DNA of 64,000 nt, from the NCBI RefSeq assembly GCF_030552895.1, contig NZ_CP130649.1, positions 186,001 through 250,000 on the forward strand. The letters run 5' to 3'. Within the stretch, counting starts at the first letter, position 1; each line of letters starts with the position of its first letter. Below are positions 28,470 through 39,265 of the stretch, in pieces. A program made the position numbers and the translations under genes. A model generated the notes under the pieces. That model was not told the DNA's origin, did not search any database, and was given only the letters and a program-made list of their open reading frames with translations. This stretch comes from Tatumella ptyseos. Lineage in GTDB: Bacteria > Pseudomonadota > Gammaproteobacteria > Enterobacterales > Enterobacteriaceae.

Positions 28470-29576
28470 GTGAATATGCTCAATATGAGTGTTGAATTAG
28501 GACTGACATTTCTCTTTTCCCTGACCTTTATTTTCTTGGCTCGTAAAGTGGCTAAAAAAGTGGGATTAGTTGATAAGCCTAATTTTCGAAAACGCCATCA
28601 GGGAACGGTGCCACTCGTGGGAGGGATCTCCGTGTTCGCGGGGGTCTGCTTCGCTTTTTTAATCACCAATTACTATCTACCGAATGACACGCTATACCTC
28701 AGCTGTGCGGGGATCTTGGTGCTGGTCGGCGCCATTGACGATAGATTTGATATCAGTGTAAAAATTAGAGCAGCAGTGCAGGCGGCTATTGCCGTAGTAA
28801 TGATGGCTGTTGCTAACCTCTATCTGCACTCATTGGGATTTGTTATTGGTCCTATCGAACTGCGTGTCGGCCCCTTCGGTTATGTCATTACCCTCTTCGC
28901 GGTATGGGCTGCCATTAATGCCTTCAATATGGTTGATGGTATCGATGGCTTGTTGGGTGGCCTCTCCTGCGTCACCTTTGGCGCTTTAGGTTTAATTCTT
29001 TATTACCAAAGTCAGCCTAGTCTGGCTTTTTGGTGTTTCGCTATGATTGCAGCGATTGTCCCTTACATACTTCTTAACCTCGGTGTGTTTGGTCGACGCT
29101 ACAAAGTCTTTATGGGCGATGCCGGCAGTACCATGATCGGCTTTACCGTTATCTGGATACTCTTAGATGCGAGCCAAGGAGAATACCGTCCATTACGCCC
29201 AGTGACAGCATTATGGCTGATAGCTATACCTTTGATGGACATGGTAGCGATCATGTACCGACGCTTACGTAAGGGGCAAAGTCCCTTTACAGCTGACCGT
29301 CAGCATATACATCACCTCATCATGCGAGCCGGCTTCACTTCTCGCCAAGCCTTTGTATTAATTACTCTCGCTGCAGCAATTTTGGCCGGAATTGGGATGT
29401 TGGGAGAGTTTTTCAGCGTCATTCCCGAGTGGGTCATGATGGTATTGTTCCTCATGGCTTTCTTCGTTTATGGATACTGTTTGAAACACGCTTGGCGTGT
29501 CGCTCGCCGTATTCGTCGTAATAAACGCGCATGGCAGTCACGCCATAAAGCACGCAATGGACAAACACAGGATTAG
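28470..29576 (+). CDS. wecA: UDP-GlcNAc:undecaprenyl-phosphate GlcNAc-1-phosphate transferase WecA
   Basis: Integral inner-membrane enzyme that starts ECA (and many O-antigens) by moving GlcNAc-1-P from UDP-GlcNAc to undecaprenyl phosphate. 368 residues versus 367 in E. coli. About eleven membrane helices; conserved cytoplasmic motifs GAIDDRFDIS, NAFNMVDGIDGL, VFMGDAGS and DRQHIHHLIMRAGF, which form the Mg and nucleotide site. I chose GTG 28470 (reading M-N-M-L-N) because it aligns with E. coli MNLLTVSTDL and GAGAG lies upstream; ATG 28476 is the alternative. First gene of the operon that runs to wecG. Confidence 0.96.
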   Translation: MNMLNMSVELGLTFLFSLTFIFLARKVAKKVGLVDKPNFRKRHQGTVPLVGGISVFAGVCFAFLITNYYLPNDTLYLSCAGILVLVGAIDDRFDISVKIRAAVQAAIAVVMMAVANLYLHSLGFVIGPIELRVGPFGYVITLFAVWAAINAFNMVDGIDGLLGGLSCVTFGALGLILYYQSQPSLAFWCFAMIAAIVPYILLNLGVFGRRYKVFMGDAGSTMIGFTVIWILLDASQGEYRPLRPVTALWLIAIPLMDMVAIMYRRLRKGQSPFTADRQHIHHLIMRAGFTSRQAFVLITLAAAILAGIGMLGEFFSVIPEWVMMVLFLMAFFVYGYCLKHAWRVARRIRRNKRAWQSRHKARNGQTQD

Positions 29577-29579
29577 ATC

Positions 29580-30533
29580 ATGCATTCTTCTATTGATAAC
29601 GAACTCGATGTGGAAAGCTGTGTGCAGCGTCTTTGGCGCGGTAAAAAATGGATTGGATTAGGTCTGATCTTAGGGATTCTGCTCGCATGGACTTATACGT
29701 TATTCGCTACACAAAAATGGGTGGCCGTGGCGCAATTTAGTCGACCCGATTTATCGAAAATCACGCGCTATTACCAAGAGCTTTCAAAATTAAACCAGCT
29801 CAGTACCTATTCTGATCCTGCGACAACCACTGATGTTGCCGAGGTAGAAACAGTAACGGATGCGGTATACCAAACCTTTTTACAGCAACTGGTCTCGGTT
29901 GATAATCGCCGCCGATTTTGGGACGAGCAGGTAAAAGCCGACCACGCTAATGCCTTGACGCCAACGCTTTTGGACCGAAAAGTGGCAAGTATTCAATTTA
30001 CCGCAGGGGATAAGTTACACGGTACCGTCGATACCCTAAGTCTGACTGCAGAAAGTGCGGCGATCAGTAGCCAACTACTCAACCGCTATCTGGCGTTCAC
30101 TAACCAGCAGGTGATGGAGCAAATCCAACAGCAATTATCAGCAGCTTGGCAATCTGAAATCGCCAAAATCGAACAACAGATCACGTTCGAGAAGTCAGTC
30201 GCACAAGCGGCTTATGATCAACAAACTTCACAACTGAAAAGTGAAGCAGCGCAAGCTGACGATAAGCAAACTAGAGCGGCGTTGAATATTATCGAGCAAA
30301 CGGGACCGATAGCCTCAGACAGTTTACTGCATGACCAAGCTAAACTAGCGGTACTGCAGAGCGGACCTACTTCCCTTAAGCCTTTTACGAGCTGGACAAT
30401 GCTACAATCCCCGGAACCGCCGATAAGCCGACAAAGCCCGCGGTTACCCTTATTGATGGTGATGTGGGGCCTTGTTGGTGTCTTTATTGGTGCAGGGTTT
30501 GCCCTGACTCAGCGTGTAAAGAAGAAGGAATAG
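29580..30533 (+). CDS. wzzE: ECA chain-length regulator WzzE
   Basis: Polysaccharide co-polymerase that sets ECA chain length with WzyE. 317 residues, shorter than the roughly 348 of E. coli WzzE. It has the two-membrane-segment topology of the family: WIGLGLILGILLAWTYTL near residues 24-41 and LPLLMVMWGLVGVFIGAGFAL near 288-308, with a charged tail RVKKKE. The periplasmic part includes a glutamine-rich coiled-coil stretch (about 175-230). The N-terminal VQRLWRGKKW matches Wzz proteins. Sequence is less conserved than its neighbours and the shortening lies in the periplasmic coiled-coil half. It follows wecA by 3 bases. Confidence 0.92.
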   Translation: MHSSIDNELDVESCVQRLWRGKKWIGLGLILGILLAWTYTLFATQKWVAVAQFSRPDLSKITRYYQELSKLNQLSTYSDPATTTDVAEVETVTDAVYQTFLQQLVSVDNRRRFWDEQVKADHANALTPTLLDRKVASIQFTAGDKLHGTVDTLSLTAESAAISSQLLNRYLAFTNQQVMEQIQQQLSAAWQSEIAKIEQQITFEKSVAQAAYDQQTSQLKSEAAQADDKQTRAALNIIEQTGPIASDSLLHDQAKLAVLQSGPTSLKPFTSWTMLQSPEPPISRQSPRLPLLMVMWGLVGVFIGAGFALTQRVKKKE

Positions 30534-30539
30534 GACAGC

Positions 30540-31676
30540 GTGAAGGTATTAACAGTTTTTGGTACTCGACCTGAAGCAATCAAGATGGCCCCCTTAGTGC
30601 AAGCATTACAAAACACGACGGGAATTGAGTCTCGACTCTGTGTGACCGCACAACATCGTGAAATGCTGGATCAAGTGCTGCATGTCTTCCAGCTGGTGCC
30701 TGATTTCGATTTGAATATTATGCAACCAGGTCAGTCGCTCACCGATATCACTAACCGTATTTTGGCGGGGATGGCGACTATTTTTCAGGAGTATCAACCT
30801 GACTTAGTCCTGGTTCATGGTGATACCACTACAACATTAGCGGTGAGCCTAGCGGCTTATTATCATCAAATCAAAGTTGGGCATATTGAAGCAGGTTTAC
30901 GTACGGGGAATCTTTTTTCTCCGTGGCCTGAGGAGGGGAACCGTAAAGTCGCGACGCATTTAGCGCATTGGCATTTCGCGCCAACCGACCACGCCAAGCG
31001 TAACCTGATTGCAGAGAATATTCGTGAAAGCGCGATTACCGTGACCGGAAACACCGTCATTGATGCGCTATTATGGGTACGCGATAAAATCCTCAGCGAT
31101 AAAGCGTTGGAACAGCGTCTTGCGGCAGAGTTTCCGAATTTGACGTCTGGACGGCGGATGATATTGGTTACCGGACATCGACGTGAAAGTTTTGGTGGTG
31201 GCTTTGAGCGTATTTGTCAGGCATTAGTTGTATTAGCTAAGCGTTATCCGCAGGTAGATATCCTGTATCCCGTGCATATGAATCCCAACGTCCGTGAACC
31301 TGTAGAACGTTTGTTACAGGGGGTTGAAAATATCCATCTGATCGAGCCAAAAGAATATTTACCTTTTGTCTGGCTCATGAATAGAGCTTATCTAGTGCTC
31401 ACTGATTCGGGGGGGATTCAAGAAGAGGCTCCCTCACTCGGCAAACCCGTATTAGTGATGCGTGAGACCACCGAACGCCCAGAAGCGGTTGAAGCAGGAA
31501 GTGTACGCCTAGTCGGAACCGAGACCGAAACTATTGTTAATGAAGCGGCACGACTACTGGATGATGAGCAGGCATGGCAAGCAATGAGTCAGGTGAAGAA
31601 CCCTTACGGTACTGGTCAAAGTTGTCAGAAAATTATTGAATTTATTAAATACTCATGGGTTGAGCATGCACATTAA
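30540..31676 (+). CDS. wecB: UDP-N-acetylglucosamine 2-epimerase WecB
   Basis: Makes UDP-ManNAc from UDP-GlcNAc for ECA. 378 residues versus 376 in E. coli. It starts with GTG after [31 protein letters not shown] is the invariant family N terminus. Other conserved segments are [30 protein letters not shown] and [22 protein letters not shown] (nucleotide and substrate site). Its 3' end overlaps wecC by 11 bases, so translation is probably coupled. Confidence 0.98.
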   Translation: MKVLTVFGTRPEAIKMAPLVQALQNTTGIESRLCVTAQHREMLDQVLHVFQLVPDFDLNIMQPGQSLTDITNRILAGMATIFQEYQPDLVLVHGDTTTTLAVSLAAYYHQIKVGHIEAGLRTGNLFSPWPEEGNRKVATHLAHWHFAPTDHAKRNLIAENIRESAITVTGNTVIDALLWVRDKILSDKALEQRLAAEFPNLTSGRRMILVTGHRRESFGGGFERICQALVVLAKRYPQVDILYPVHMNPNVREPVERLLQGVENIHLIEPKEYLPFVWLMNRAYLVLTDSGGIQEEAPSLGKPVLVMRETTERPEAVEAGSVRLVGTETETIVNEAARLLDDEQAWQAMSQVKNPYGTGQSCQKIIEFIKYSWVEHAH

Positions 31677-32928
31677 AACAGTCTCTATTTTTGGTCTTGG
31701 ATATATTGGATTACCTACAGCCGCGATTTTGGCCGAGGCGGGGTGCCAAGTCATCGGTGTTGATGTTAATTCCGCGGCGGTAGAGACAATTAACCGTGGT
31801 GAAATCCATATTGTAGAGCCCGAACTTGCCGAGGTAGTCGCACGGAATGTCGCGGCAGGGCGTTTGAGAGCGACGTTAACCCCAGAGCCTGCGGATGCTT
31901 TTTTAATTACTGTCCCAACTCCCTTTGCAGCAGATCATCAACCTGATCTTAGCTACGTTAAGAATGCGACCTTGGCGATTGCCTCGCAACTGAAAGCGGG
32001 GGACTTGGTTATCTTAGAGTCCACTTCCCCCGTTGGCGCGACTGAACAAGTAGCTGCCTGGATCGCTGAACGACGTCCTGAGTTGCAGGTACCTGGACAC
32101 AGTGAACAACCTAATATCTCTATCGCTTATTGTCCTGAGCGAGTACTGCCTGGCAAAGTCATGACTGAATTAGTCAGTAATGACCGAGTCGTCGGGGGGA
32201 TTACCCCCCATTGTTCGAAACGGGCGAGTCAGTTGTATCAACTATTTTTGCAAGGTGAGTGCGTCACCACCAACGCACGCACCGCAGAAATGTGTAAGCT
32301 CACCGAAAATAGCTTTCGTGATGTGAATATAGCCTTTGCCAATGAGCTCTCTTTAATCTGTCATGCACTGGATATCGATGTGTGGGAGCTGATTCAACTG
32401 GCCAACCACCACCCTCGTGTGAACATATTACAACCTGGCCCTGGTGTAGGCGGACACTGTATTGCGGTCGATCCGTGGTTTATCGTGTCGCAGACGCCTG
32501 AGTTGGCTAAGTTGATCCGTACCGCTCGTGAGGTGAACGACAGTAAACCATTCTGGGTTCTCGATCAGGTGAAAAAAGCGGTCGCAGATTGCTTGATGGC
32601 GAACGGTAAGACAGCCGCGACGATAAAAATTGCCTGCTTTGGCCTAGCCTTTAAACCGGATATCGATGATTTACGGGAAAGCCCAGCAATGCAGGTGGCG
32701 AAGCTGATTTGTGACTGGCATCAAGGAGAGACGCTACTCGTTGAACCGCATATTCGTCAGTTACCTCAGACGTTTACGGATAAAGCTTCCCTAATAAGTA
32801 TGGATGAAGCCTTACAGCGTGCCGATATTGTCGTGCTCCTTACGGATCATAAGGTTTTTAAAGCACTCGATAAGGCATTAATAACCACTGACTTTGTGAT
32901 CGATACTCGTGGGGCGTGGCGTAACTGA
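31666..32928 (+). CDS. wecC: UDP-N-acetyl-D-mannosaminuronate dehydrogenase WecC
   Basis: NAD-dependent oxidation of UDP-ManNAc to UDP-ManNAcA, the acidic sugar of ECA. 420 residues, as in E. coli. Rossmann motif [13 protein letters not shown] (about 8-20), catalytic-region [38 protein letters not shown] and the cysteine of [15 protein letters not shown] (about residue 265). The ATG at 31666 gives full family length; an in-frame ATG ten codons upstream lies deeper in wecB. In E. coli rffG and rffH follow wecC; here wecD follows after one base. Confidence 0.98.
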   Translation: MHIKTVSIFGLGYIGLPTAAILAEAGCQVIGVDVNSAAVETINRGEIHIVEPELAEVVARNVAAGRLRATLTPEPADAFLITVPTPFAADHQPDLSYVKNATLAIASQLKAGDLVILESTSPVGATEQVAAWIAERRPELQVPGHSEQPNISIAYCPERVLPGKVMTELVSNDRVVGGITPHCSKRASQLYQLFLQGECVTTNARTAEMCKLTENSFRDVNIAFANELSLICHALDIDVWELIQLANHHPRVNILQPGPGVGGHCIAVDPWFIVSQTPELAKLIRTAREVNDSKPFWVLDQVKKAVADCLMANGKTAATIKIACFGLAFKPDIDDLRESPAMQVAKLICDWHQGETLLVEPHIRQLPQTFTDKASLISMDEALQRADIVVLLTDHKVFKALDKALITTDFVIDTRGAWRN

Positions 32929-32929
32929 A

Positions 32930-33625
32930 ATGCGTATTAATCTCTTAGCATGGGAAAGTGCTTTCTTCTCTCAGCGAGTGGGTAAGGTCGACCTTACTGA
33001 ACTCGAACAGCTGACGGTAGAGGAGTGTGCTGACTGGGATCTGGTTCAGGCCAAAGTATCCAGTACAGACTATCAATCACTAGATAGATTGACAGGCATC
33101 GGCTTTGCTTTAGTGGAGGGAGAAGCTGAACTTGTTATCCCTATCAGTGAAACAACACGGCAACCAGGTATCCGTATTGCTCGCCCAGCTCATATTGATG
33201 CATTACGTCATCTGGCAGGGGGCTTGTTTACCGGAAGTCGTTTTCGCGCGCCTTGGTTTGAGCATTCTCTCACTCAACAGTTTTATGCTCAGTGGATTGA
33301 GAATGCAGTACAAGGGGCTTTTGATGATCAATGCTTGATTACCCTCGATGAGCAGAATGCGGTGTCTGGTTTTGTGAGCTTACGACATTCAGATCAAATT
33401 GCTAGGATTGGGCTATTAGGGGTGGCTAGCACTCACCAAGAGCGAGGGCTAGGTCAGCAGCTAATGCTCGCCGCCACTGATTGGGCGCGTAGTAGAGGCT
33501 TATCAGAACTGCATATCACCACCCAACTCAGTAATCTGTCCGCGATGCGTCTTTACCTGCGTCACGGTGCGCGTTTAACCTCGACGAGTTATTGGCTCTA
33601 TAGGAAAAGAGATGATTCCGTTTAA
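32930..33625 (+). CDS. wecD: dTDP-fucosamine acetyltransferase WecD
   Basis: GNAT acetyltransferase that makes dTDP-Fuc4NAc from dTDP-Fuc4N and acetyl-CoA. 231 residues versus 224 in E. coli. The C-terminal GNAT fold has IARIGLLGVASTHQERGLGQQLMLAATDWARSRG-like motif A (acetyl-CoA loop ERGLGQQL at about 180) and the closing LYLRHGARLTSTSYWLYRK. The N-terminal LAWESAFFSQRVGKVDL matches WecD. The start at 32930 is the second base after the wecC stop. It overlaps wecE by 14 bases. Confidence 0.94.
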   Translation: MRINLLAWESAFFSQRVGKVDLTELEQLTVEECADWDLVQAKVSSTDYQSLDRLTGIGFALVEGEAELVIPISETTRQPGIRIARPAHIDALRHLAGGLFTGSRFRAPWFEHSLTQQFYAQWIENAVQGAFDDQCLITLDEQNAVSGFVSLRHSDQIARIGLLGVASTHQERGLGQQLMLAATDWARSRGLSELHITTQLSNLSAMRLYLRHGARLTSTSYWLYRKRDDSV

Positions 33626-34742
33626 TGCTCCTCCGGTCACCGGCAGTGAAGCCGATTACATGCACTCAGCGATGGCGAGTGGCAAATTATGTGGTGATGG
33701 GGGATTTACCCGCCGTGTACAACAATGGTTTGAGCAACACTGTCAGGTACCTAAGGTTTTATTGACGCCTTCCTGTACCGCCTCTCTAGAAATGGCTGCC
33801 TTGCTGATCAATATTCAGCCGGGTGATGAAGTGATCATGCCAAGTTATACCTTTGTTTCCACCGCTAATGCGTTCGTCTTGCGTGGGGCAAAGATAATAT
33901 TTGTTGATGTCCGCCCAGACACCATGAATATGGATGAGACCTTAATCGAAGCAGCGATTACCAACAAAACACGCGCTATTGTGCCGGTTCATTACGCGGG
34001 AGTTGCCTGTGAGATGGACACCATTATGGCGTTAGCGGATAAATATAAACTCTATGTGATCGAAGATGCTGCGCAAGGTGTAATGAGTCGCTGGAAGGGA
34101 AAAGCACTGGGATCGATTGGACATATCGGCTGCTTCAGTTTCCACGAAACTAAAAATTACACGGCAGGTGGGGAAGGGGGGGCGACCTTAATTAACGACC
34201 CTAGCTTGATCGAGCGAGCAGAGATTATTCGCGAGAAAGGGACTAATCGTAGCCAATTCTTTCGTGGACAAGTTGATAAGTATACGTGGCGCGATTTGGG
34301 ATCCAGTTACCTGATGTCAGATCTCCAGGCTGCCTATCTCTGGGCGCAATTAGAAAATGCAGACCTTATAAATCAGCGGCGCTTAGCCTTATGGCAACGT
34401 TACTATGAGGCGTTACGTCCTATCGCTGATCAGGGGCGGATCACCCTTCCTACGCTGCCGACAGACTGTCAGCATAATGCCCATATGTTCTATCTTAAAC
34501 TGCGTGATCGAGATGACCGTGACCGCCTCATTACTTGGTTAAAAGAAGCAGAGATCCTCAGTGTTTTTCACTATATCCCTCTGCACAGCTCACCTGCAGG
34601 CTTACAATTTGGTGAGTTCAAGGGGGAGGATCGCTACACAACTCTCGAGAGTGAGCGATTAGTCCGATTACCGATGTATTACAACTTAACGGACAACCAG
34701 CAAAAAATTGTTATAGGCTCGCTGCTGAGTTTCTTCTCCTAA
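33612..34742 (+). CDS. wecE: dTDP-4-amino-4,6-dideoxygalactose transaminase WecE
   Basis: PLP-dependent aminotransferase that makes dTDP-Fuc4N from dTDP-4-keto-6-deoxyglucose, using glutamate. 376 residues, as in E. coli. DegT/DnrJ/EryC1 family motifs: MIPFNAPPVTGSEADYM at the start, EDAAQGVMSRWKGKALGSIGHIGCFSFHETKN with the PLP-lysine in HETKNYT (about residue 181), and GEGGATLIN. Its substrate is made by RffG and RffH (RmlB/RmlA type), whose genes are not in this cluster. It abuts wzxE with a TAATG overlap. Confidence 0.98.
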   Translation: MIPFNAPPVTGSEADYMHSAMASGKLCGDGGFTRRVQQWFEQHCQVPKVLLTPSCTASLEMAALLINIQPGDEVIMPSYTFVSTANAFVLRGAKIIFVDVRPDTMNMDETLIEAAITNKTRAIVPVHYAGVACEMDTIMALADKYKLYVIEDAAQGVMSRWKGKALGSIGHIGCFSFHETKNYTAGGEGGATLINDPSLIERAEIIREKGTNRSQFFRGQVDKYTWRDLGSSYLMSDLQAAYLWAQLENADLINQRRLALWQRYYEALRPIADQGRITLPTLPTDCQHNAHMFYLKLRDRDDRDRLITWLKEAEILSVFHYIPLHSSPAGLQFGEFKGEDRYTTLESERLVRLPMYYNLTDNQQKIVIGSLLSFFS

Positions 34743-35989
34743 TGTCTTTTGCTCGAGCCTCTATCTGGACGGCAAGTTCAACTCTCACCAAGATCCTTTG
34801 CGGCTTGGTGATTATCAAATTACTGGCGGTTACTTATGGGCCAGAAGGGATTGGGCTGGCAAGTAACTACCGGCAATTGATTACTGTGCTCAGTGTGATG
34901 GCAGGCGCAGGGATCTTTAACGGTGTAACACGTTACGTGGCCGAATACCAAGACTCTTCCCATCAGCTACGCCAGCTTTCTGCTACCGCGTCGACCCTAG
35001 TATTAGGCGCGGGCACACTGATTGCTCTTCTATTTTTACTGTTTGCAGGCCCCATCAGCCAAGGGCTCTTTGGACACTCTGATTATGCGCAAGTCATTCG
35101 TTACCTGGCTTTCTTACAGTGTGGGATAGGCTGGGCTAACCTCTTACAAGCAAAATTGAAAGGGATTAAAGATGCACGCAGTAACGCCTTAATTATTATT
35201 ACGGGCTGTCTTCTGGCAGTGCCGGGTTACTTAGCTTGCTGGTCGATAGGTGGATACCTAGGAGCATTGGTGGGATTAGCGGTAGTCCCTGCGATTGCAT
35301 TGTTACCTGCAGCGTATTTCTATCACCGTTCGACCACTGATCGATTGGGATCGCTTCGTTTAGGCTGGAATAGTGAGATAGCTGGTCGCTTACTAAAATA
35401 TACCTTAATGACGGGGATAACCGCCGTTACACTCCCTCTTGCATGGGTCATTATGCGTCATCAATTGGCGGACGCTAATGATTGGCAAGCCGTAGGCCTC
35501 TGGCAAGGCGTGGCGAGCGTTTCCGATGCCTATCTACAGTTTATCACGGCCACTTTTAGTGTGTGGTTGCTTCCTGCCCTGAGTCGCTTGCAAGAAAAGA
35601 AGGCGATTGCGGTAGAGATCCAACGCACACTCTTACGCGTTATCCCTGCTGTCACCGTATTAAGTTTTGGGGTTTGGTTATTACGGGATCAAGTGATTGC
35701 GCTGCTCTTTTCCAACCAATTCATGGCGATGCGAGATCTCTTTGCTTGGCAGCTACCTGGAGATATCTGCAAAGTGGCCGCATATGTATTTGGTTATCTG
35801 GTTATCGCCCGCGGAAGTTTACGTGCTTACATTCTGACAGAAATCACACAATTCTGTTTATTACTGGTTACCAGCCATTGGCTGATTGCTGAACACGGCG
35901 TTTTGGGGGCAGTACAAGCGTATTGCGTGACCTATGGCTGTTATTTACTGTTAGTCATTGCAGCATTTTTTTATTGGTATCGAAAATAA
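34742..35989 (+). CDS. wzxE: ECA lipid III flippase WzxE
   Basis: MATE/MOP-superfamily membrane protein that flips undecaprenyl-PP-linked ECA trisaccharide to the periplasm. 415 residues versus 416 in E. coli. About twelve hydrophobic segments; N terminus FARASIWTASSTLTKILCGLVIIKLLAVTYGPEGIGLA matches WzxE. Both ends overlap neighbours by one base (stop/start TAATG), indicating translational coupling with wecE and wecF. Confidence 0.96.
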   Translation: MSFARASIWTASSTLTKILCGLVIIKLLAVTYGPEGIGLASNYRQLITVLSVMAGAGIFNGVTRYVAEYQDSSHQLRQLSATASTLVLGAGTLIALLFLLFAGPISQGLFGHSDYAQVIRYLAFLQCGIGWANLLQAKLKGIKDARSNALIIITGCLLAVPGYLACWSIGGYLGALVGLAVVPAIALLPAAYFYHRSTTDRLGSLRLGWNSEIAGRLLKYTLMTGITAVTLPLAWVIMRHQLADANDWQAVGLWQGVASVSDAYLQFITATFSVWLLPALSRLQEKKAIAVEIQRTLLRVIPAVTVLSFGVWLLRDQVIALLFSNQFMAMRDLFAWQLPGDICKVAAYVFGYLVIARGSLRAYILTEITQFCLLLVTSHWLIAEHGVLGAVQAYCVTYGCYLLLVIAAFFYWYRK

Positions 35990-37068
35990 TGGCGATTTTT
36001 CATGTACTGGGGGCCGATATCCCTCACCACAATAAGACGTTATTGACCTTTTTTAATGAGGTATTAGCCACCGAAGTTCCCAGCACACAAGCGAGGAAGT
36101 TTATTGTGGTCACTCAGGATATCGGGTTCGCTGAGCAGTTTCCGAACCTATCAATCCACTGTGTGACGTCAAAAAAGCACGTGGCGCAAGTGATTCTCGA
36201 TTTGGCGAAAAATCGACAGACCGTATTTTTTTGTCACGGCCAATTCAATCCTTACTTATGGCTAGCATTGCTCAGTGGCAGGATAAGAAGGCATCAGTTA
36301 CATTGGCATATCTGGGGTGCGGATCTTTACGAAGCATCACAGTCACTTAAATTTAAGCTTTTTTATCTTTTAAGACGCCGGGCACAGAGACGTGTTGCCG
36401 CGGTTTATGCCACCCTAGGCGACCTCAGTGTCTATAAGCAGAAAAACCCGAAGGTAGCTGGCCATAAGCTCTATTTCCCGACCAAGATGGCGACAACACA
36501 GCAAAAGGGCGGTAGTGAGGATACTAACCGACCTTTGACCCTGTTATTAGGAAATTCGGGTGACCCGGCTAACAGGCACTGTCAGGCCCTGACGCAAATC
36601 GCGCAGCGTTTTGGCGATGAGGTTACCGTGATTATTCCTATGGGTTATCCTGAAAATAATCAAGAGTATATTGCTAAAGTCAGCTCACATGCCTCACAGC
36701 TCTTTGTAGCAGGACAGGTTGAGATAATAACTGAGAAGTTAACCTTCGAAGCCTATTTGAAGGTTGTCGATCGTTGTCAGTTAGGCTATTTCATTTTTGC
36801 TCGTCAACAAGGGGTAGGAACGCTCAGTCTATTGATTGATAAAAATATTCCGTTCGTTATTAGCCGAAAAAATCCGTTTTGGCGTGATCTGGCTGCGCAG
36901 CAACTACCGGTATTATTTGATGAAGATTCACTTGATCGAGAAATTATTCAGCGTGCCCGTCAACAATTAGTGCATCACGATAAAACAACCATTGAGTTTT
37001 TTTCGCCAGGTTATCTACAAGGCTGGCGTGAGACGTTACAGCGATTAGAAGGAATGGAGTTATCATGA
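35989..37068 (+). CDS. wecF: dTDP-Fuc4NAc:lipid II Fuc4NAc transferase WecF
   Basis: Peripheral membrane glycosyltransferase (family GT56) that adds Fuc4NAc, completing the ECA trisaccharide. 359 residues, as in E. coli. Conserved [15 protein letters not shown] at the start, [58 protein letters not shown] and [15 protein letters not shown]. The ATG at 35989 uses the TAATG of the wzxE stop; the longer open frame inside wzxE is not conserved. It overlaps wzyE by 4 bases. Confidence 0.98.
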   Translation: MAIFHVLGADIPHHNKTLLTFFNEVLATEVPSTQARKFIVVTQDIGFAEQFPNLSIHCVTSKKHVAQVILDLAKNRQTVFFCHGQFNPYLWLALLSGRIRRHQLHWHIWGADLYEASQSLKFKLFYLLRRRAQRRVAAVYATLGDLSVYKQKNPKVAGHKLYFPTKMATTQQKGGSEDTNRPLTLLLGNSGDPANRHCQALTQIAQRFGDEVTVIIPMGYPENNQEYIAKVSSHASQLFVAGQVEIITEKLTFEAYLKVVDRCQLGYFIFARQQGVGTLSLLIDKNIPFVISRKNPFWRDLAAQQLPVLFDEDSLDREIIQRARQQLVHHDKTTIEFFSPGYLQGWRETLQRLEGMELS

Positions 37069-38444
37069 CGGGTGGGCAGTTTACAGGCTTAGCCTTGGTT
37101 TATGTGCTTTCGCTTTGCTTTATCTTAACGGTAATGGTGAAAGAGTTTCGCCGTGAGCGTTTTAATTTTCATTTATTCTTTTCGTTGCTCTTTGTGCTGA
37201 CGTTCTATTTTGGATTTCCGCTTACCTCAATATTAGTTTTCGATTTTCAAGAGCCCGTCGTTGATCCCCTTTATCTGTTACAAGCACTTTTATCGGCAAC
37301 AGGATTTTATGCTCTCTATTACCTGACTTATAAGGTCCGATTAACACGTAAGCCGGTAACGCCAATAACCGGATTTTTTACGATGACCCGCTTAGAGACG
37401 CACCTGTTCACAGGATTATTAATGTTGGTCGCCTTAGTCAGTCTTGGTATCTTTTTTGCGCACAATGGCTTATTACTGTTTCGACTAACCTCTTATAGTC
37501 AAATTTTCTCTAGCCAGGTTTCAGGTGTAGCCCTAAAACGTTTCTTTTACTTTTTTATCCCCGGCATGCTGGTGGTCTATTTTCTTAAACCTACCTTACG
37601 GCAGTGGTGCGTATTTCTTGTTGTAACCGTAACTTTCGGTTTGATTACCTACATGGTGGTGGGGGGAACCCGTGCCAATATCATCATAGCCTTTGCACTA
37701 TTCTTATTTATTGGTATTAGCCGTGGATGGATTACGCTACCCATGTTATTGGGCGCTGGCGCATTATCGATTGTAGGAATGTTTTGGTTAGCATTACGCC
37801 GTTATAATCTTAATGTCACGGGCCCAGAGGCTTGGTATACCTTTCTCTATCTGACGCGTGATACGTTTTCGCCTTGGGAAAACCTTGGGTTGATCTTTAG
37901 CCATTATTCGCAGCTTGACTTCCAAGGTCCTGCCCCGATGTGGCGAGACTTTTATGTCTTTATCCCAAGTTGGTTATGGCCAGATCGTCCTTCCTCCATC
38001 TTAAATAGCGCAAATTATTTTACGTGGCAAATTCTGGATAATCACTCAGGTTTAGCTATTTCGCCGACGCTGATAGGTTCGCTACTCGTGATGGGGGGAG
38101 TCGGGGCACTGGTGCCAGGGGCATTGTTAGTTGGCCTAATTATTAAAGGCTTCGACAGCCTCTATTATCGCGCTCGCCAAGAGCCTAATCGTTATACCGC
38201 AGCCTTGATCAATAGCTTCTGTTTTGGGGCTGTCTTTAATATGATCGTTTTGGCCCGCGAAGGACTCGATGCATTCGGTTCACGAGTGGTTTTCTTCGCG
38301 ATTATTTTTCTGCTCTGTCTGCTAGTCACTAAACTCTTATTTTGGTTCTTACAACGTGTAGGCCTTGTCAAAGAGCGGGTAGGGGCAACGTCAGTAGCCT
38401 CCATCACTCCCTTCTACTCAAAACATAAGGATATCTGTGAGTAA
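37065..38444 (+). CDS. wzyE: ECA polymerase WzyE
   Basis: Multi-spanning inner-membrane protein that polymerises ECA repeat units at the periplasmic face, acting with WzzE. 459 residues versus 450 in E. coli. About eleven membrane helices, with large conserved loops such as [53 protein letters not shown] and [23 protein letters not shown]. Start ATG overlaps wecF by 4 bases, and its 3' end overlaps wecG by 8. Confidence 0.97.
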   Translation: MTGGQFTGLALVYVLSLCFILTVMVKEFRRERFNFHLFFSLLFVLTFYFGFPLTSILVFDFQEPVVDPLYLLQALLSATGFYALYYLTYKVRLTRKPVTPITGFFTMTRLETHLFTGLLMLVALVSLGIFFAHNGLLLFRLTSYSQIFSSQVSGVALKRFFYFFIPGMLVVYFLKPTLRQWCVFLVVTVTFGLITYMVVGGTRANIIIAFALFLFIGISRGWITLPMLLGAGALSIVGMFWLALRRYNLNVTGPEAWYTFLYLTRDTFSPWENLGLIFSHYSQLDFQGPAPMWRDFYVFIPSWLWPDRPSSILNSANYFTWQILDNHSGLAISPTLIGSLLVMGGVGALVPGALLVGLIIKGFDSLYYRARQEPNRYTAALINSFCFGAVFNMIVLAREGLDAFGSRVVFFAIIFLLCLLVTKLLFWFLQRVGLVKERVGATSVASITPFYSKHKDICE

Positions 38445-39183
38445 TCGTCCGATAACGTTGCCAAGTTTTATAATTCGTCATATTCCGGTCTATGGCTTTC
38501 CTTCTATGCAGGCCTTTACTGACTTCCTGCTGCCTGATGCGTTACAAGTACAGGCTGGGCGACTGATTGCATTGAATGCTGAAAAAATTTTAACGGCAGA
38601 ACATAACTCACTCTTGCACCAAATTCTGACTAGTGGGGGGATAAATTACCCCGACGGCATCAGTATTGTCCGTTCTATTCGTAAAAAGTATCCCAGTAGC
38701 CAGGTCACGCGTATTGCGGGGGCAGATTTATGGCAAGCATTAATGCAGCGTGCCGGTACCTTATCAATTCCAGTCTATTTGGTCGGTAGCCAACCCGATG
38801 TGTTGGAGCAAACGAGTAATAAACTCAAGCAACAATGGCAGGTGCCGATTGTTGGCCAGCAAGATGGCTATTTTACCGAAGCAGAGACCGATCAACTCAT
38901 CCAACGTATTAAAGTGAGCCAAGCTAAAGTCGTTACTGTCGCAATGGGGTCGCCACGGCAAGAACTTTTTATTCAGCGTTGTTATGAGCAATATCCCGAT
39001 GCGCTGTATATGGGGGTAGGCGGCACCTACGATGTCTTTATCGGGAAAGTGAAGCGTGCCCCCCTGATTTGGCAGAAATTAGGGCTTGAATGGATGTACC
39101 GACTGATTAAGCAACCTTCTCGATTGAAGCGTCAGTTAAAGTTATTAAAATATCAAGGCTATCACTGGCGCGGAGAGCTTTGA
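38437..39183 (+). CDS. wecG: UDP-ManNAcA:lipid I ManNAcA transferase WecG
   Basis: Family GT26 (WecG/TagA/CpsF) glycosyltransferase that adds ManNAcA to undecaprenyl-PP-GlcNAc, the second step of ECA assembly. 248 residues versus 246 in E. coli. Motifs: [58 protein letters not shown] and [17 protein letters not shown]. The start is GTG 38437 within the wzyE end. Last gene of the ECA operon; no strong terminator lies between it and the tRNA promoter. Confidence 0.98.
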   Translation: MSNRPITLPSFIIRHIPVYGFPSMQAFTDFLLPDALQVQAGRLIALNAEKILTAEHNSLLHQILTSGGINYPDGISIVRSIRKKYPSSQVTRIAGADLWQALMQRAGTLSIPVYLVGSQPDVLEQTSNKLKQQWQVPIVGQQDGYFTEAETDQLIQRIKVSQAKVVTVAMGSPRQELFIQRCYEQYPDALYMGVGGTYDVFIGKVKRAPLIWQKLGLEWMYRLIKQPSRLKRQLKLLKYQGYHWRGEL

Positions 39184-39265
39184 GGCCAAAAAGGCACTAA
39201 ATTGCCGAAACTTCATGCAAAGTGAACAAAGCATAAGCAAACGATAATTTAATTTAAAAAACCAC

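Noticed and set aside
35923-35988. WecF reading frame extending back into wzxE
   Set aside because: The extra 22 residues are not conserved; the coupled ATG at 35989 gives the E. coli length.
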